Below, in pieces: positions 14,190-15,204 of a stretch of DNA of 15,204 bases. The notes under the pieces are model-generated. The model saw nothing but the letters and a program-made list of their open reading frames with translations. It did not search any database and was not told the origin of the DNA. A program made the position numbers and the translations under genes. Position 1 is the stretch's first letter; every line of letters begins with the position of its first letter. Origin of the DNA: Pseudopedobacter sp039918235. GTDB lineage: Bacteria > Bacteroidota > Bacteroidia > Sphingobacteriales > Sphingobacteriaceae. Location of the stretch: assembly GCA_039918235.1 (NCBI GenBank), contig JBDSHZ010000123.1, forward strand, positions 1 through 15,204, read 5' to 3'.

Positions 14190-14950
14190 TAATTTTTAAT
14201 TTTCTTCAAAAACTTGCTCAACACCTCGTTAAACGCAATTGGCTGTTCCATCATTGGTGCATGGCCACAATGGTCTATCCATGACAACTCAGAATCAGGC
14301 AGTAAAACATGAAATTCCTCTGCCACTTCTGGTGGAGTGATTTTATCATTTCTACCCCATATTAACGCAACAGGGATCTTAATCTTATGAAGGTCTTTAG
14401 ACATATTATGTCTGATCGCAGATTTCGCCATAGCCAAAATCCTGATCACTTTATGTCGGTCATTCACCGTTTCATAAACTTCATCAACTAATTCTTTAGT
14501 GGCAGTTTCCGGACTATAGAAAGTATATTCTACCTTCTCTCTGATAAAATCATAGCTTTCTCTTTTGGGAAACGATCCTCCGAAAGCATTTTCATACAAT
14601 CCAGAACTTCCGGTTAGCACCAATGCTTTTACAAACTCTTGATGGGATAAAGTATAAATTAAACCCACATGGCCGCCTAACGAGTTGCCTAAAAGGATTA
14701 CTTTTTGATAGCCTTTGTGTTTGACAAACCTGTGTACAAATTTGGATAATGACTTTACCCCTGTAGTGAGTAAAGGAAGATCATAAAGAGGAAGCATTGG
14801 AATGACCACCTTATAATTGGCTTTGTACTCCTCAATCACTGCATCCCAATTACTAAGTGCGCCCATTAAACCATGTAGTAATAGTAAAACTTCTCCCTCT
14901 CCTTCTTCAATATACTTAAAATCTTTTTCTTCCTTAATGATATACTCCAT
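14189..14950 (-). CDS. Alpha/beta-fold hydrolase
   Basis: The 253-aa product is a single-domain alpha/beta hydrolase. The catalytic triad is readable: nucleophile Ser90 in GNSLGG, Asp202 in WGRNDKITPP and His230 in DHCGHAPM; HGLMG at 26-30 gives the oxyanion hole. A helical cap lies around 120-185 (PKRESYDFIREKVEYTFYS). There is no signal peptide, so it acts in the cytoplasm. The layout resembles C-C bond hydrolases (MhpC-like) and small carboxylesterases, but the substrate cannot be told. It is the first gene of the run leading to bamA and overlaps the CBS-pair gene by one base. ATG at 14948-14950; no convincing promoter was found in the 250 bp upstream, only near matches to TAnnTTTG on the minus strand. 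Confidence 0.9.
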   Translation of the reverse strand: MEYIIKEEKDFKYIEEGEGEVLLLLHGLMGALSNWDAVIEEYKANYKVVIPMLPLYDLPLLTTGVKSLSKFVHRFVKHKGYQKVILLGNSLGGHVGLIYTLSHQEFVKALVLTGSSGLYENAFGGSFPKRESYDFIREKVEYTFYSPETATKELVDEVYETVNDRHKVIRILAMAKSAIRHNMSKDLHKIKIPVALIWGRNDKITPPEVAEEFHVLLPDSELSWIDHCGHAPMMEQPIAFNEVLSKFLKKIKN

Positions 14951-15120
14951 AAAATGTCACAAAAAACGGTATGCGTGTTATCAATGCTAAAATAATAGCC
15001 TATTCTTAATTTGAGTATAAAAACTAAATTAATTGTCCATAAAAATACAATTTAAGCTTCTCCTAAAAGAATTTATTATTGAATACCTAATTATTTCTTA
15101 TAATTTATCTATGAGAAATA
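14951..15120. other. AT-rich intergenic leader, no gene seen
   Basis: This stretch is strongly AT-rich, with stops in all frames and no hairpin terminator. It must hold the promoter of the hydrolase-to-ompH run. Minus-strand near matches to the -7 box include TAGCATTG and TATTTTAG, neither with a proper -33 partner. Confidence 0.5.
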
Positions 15121-15204
15121 AGGGCGTTCGGGCGGGCGTTCCACTGTATTTTTTTGGCAGAAAAAGCCAAAAAAGATGCCGTTACAATCCCTGTCTGCCG
15201 GCAG
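15121..15204. repeat. GC-rich, hairpin-forming tail, probable multicopy intergenic repeat
   Basis: Composition changes abruptly at about 15121. GGGCGTTC occurs twice (15122-15129, 15134-15141). A 9-bp stem, 15150-15158 with 15166-15174, encloses AGAAAAA. The window ends in a perfect palindrome CTGCCGGCAG (15195-15204), so a longer symmetric structure may continue. The sequence resembles palindromic intergenic repeats I recall from Pedobacter-type genomes; that resemblance was not tested. Confidence 0.5.

Noticed and set aside
15111..15204. Open frame from ATG 15111 running off the window
   Set aside because: It lies wholly in the GC-rich, hairpin-forming repeat-like tail, has low-complexity basic residues and no family resemblance; probably not a gene.

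Overview
The window looks like chromosomal DNA of a Bacteroidota bacterium, most likely of the Sphingobacteriaceae (Pedobacter-like). The pointers are AT-rich DNA, A-rich leaders in place of strong Shine-Dalgarno sites, an exact TAnnTTTG-type -7 element upstream of ccmE, and the order nadK - DUF6089/PorG-like - uppS - bamA - ompH - ompH - murI, an arrangement known in this phylum (Porphyromonas gingivalis has a comparable porG-uppS-omp85-ompH-ompH block). The genus is inferred from general likeness and was not tested.

Left end (1-1330): the first 77 bases are the 5' end of a maf gene on the minus strand, cut by the window edge. Two plus-strand genes follow: an unrecognised ~196-aa protein and a DUF2383/PA2169-type four-helix-bundle protein. 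They end at a clear intrinsic terminator that faces the convergent kdsC.

Middle left (1333-6131, all minus strand): a tightly packed set reading ccmE -> ccmF -> DUF2520 Rossmann protein -> [2Fe-2S] ferredoxin -> iscX -> kdsC, with gaps of 9-23 bp or a 4-bp overlap. It joins cytochrome c haem delivery, an Isc-type ferredoxin/IscX pair without the rest of an isc operon, and the KDO-8-phosphate phosphatase of lipopolysaccharide synthesis. CcmE carries Cys-x3-Tyr in place of the classical His-x3-Tyr haem-binding motif.

Middle (6253-7277): murI lies alone between the two clusters. The 215-bp gap upstream of murI holds a 14-bp-stem terminator for the next cluster and two 35-bp arrays of five degenerate heptamers (AAAGCTN) in opposite orientation.

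Right (7275-14950, all minus strand): an envelope-assembly cluster reading alpha/beta hydrolase -> CBS-pair/ACT-like protein -> nadK -> DUF6089/PorG-like barrel -> uppS -> bamA -> two Skp/OmpH-like chaperones. It supplies the outer-membrane insertase, its periplasmic chaperones and the lipid-carrier synthase. With MurI (D-glutamate for peptidoglycan) and KdsC (KDO), most of the recognised genes serve cell-envelope construction.

Right end (14951-15204): about 170 bp of AT-rich leader with no gene, then an abruptly GC-rich, hairpin-forming tail that resembles a multicopy intergenic repeat and runs off the window. I saw no tRNA, rRNA, CRISPR array, transposase or phage gene, and no convincing complete novel system. 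The most unusual items are the paired heptamer arrays, the GC-rich tail, and the redox/metal gene mixture around ccmEF-fdx-iscX.
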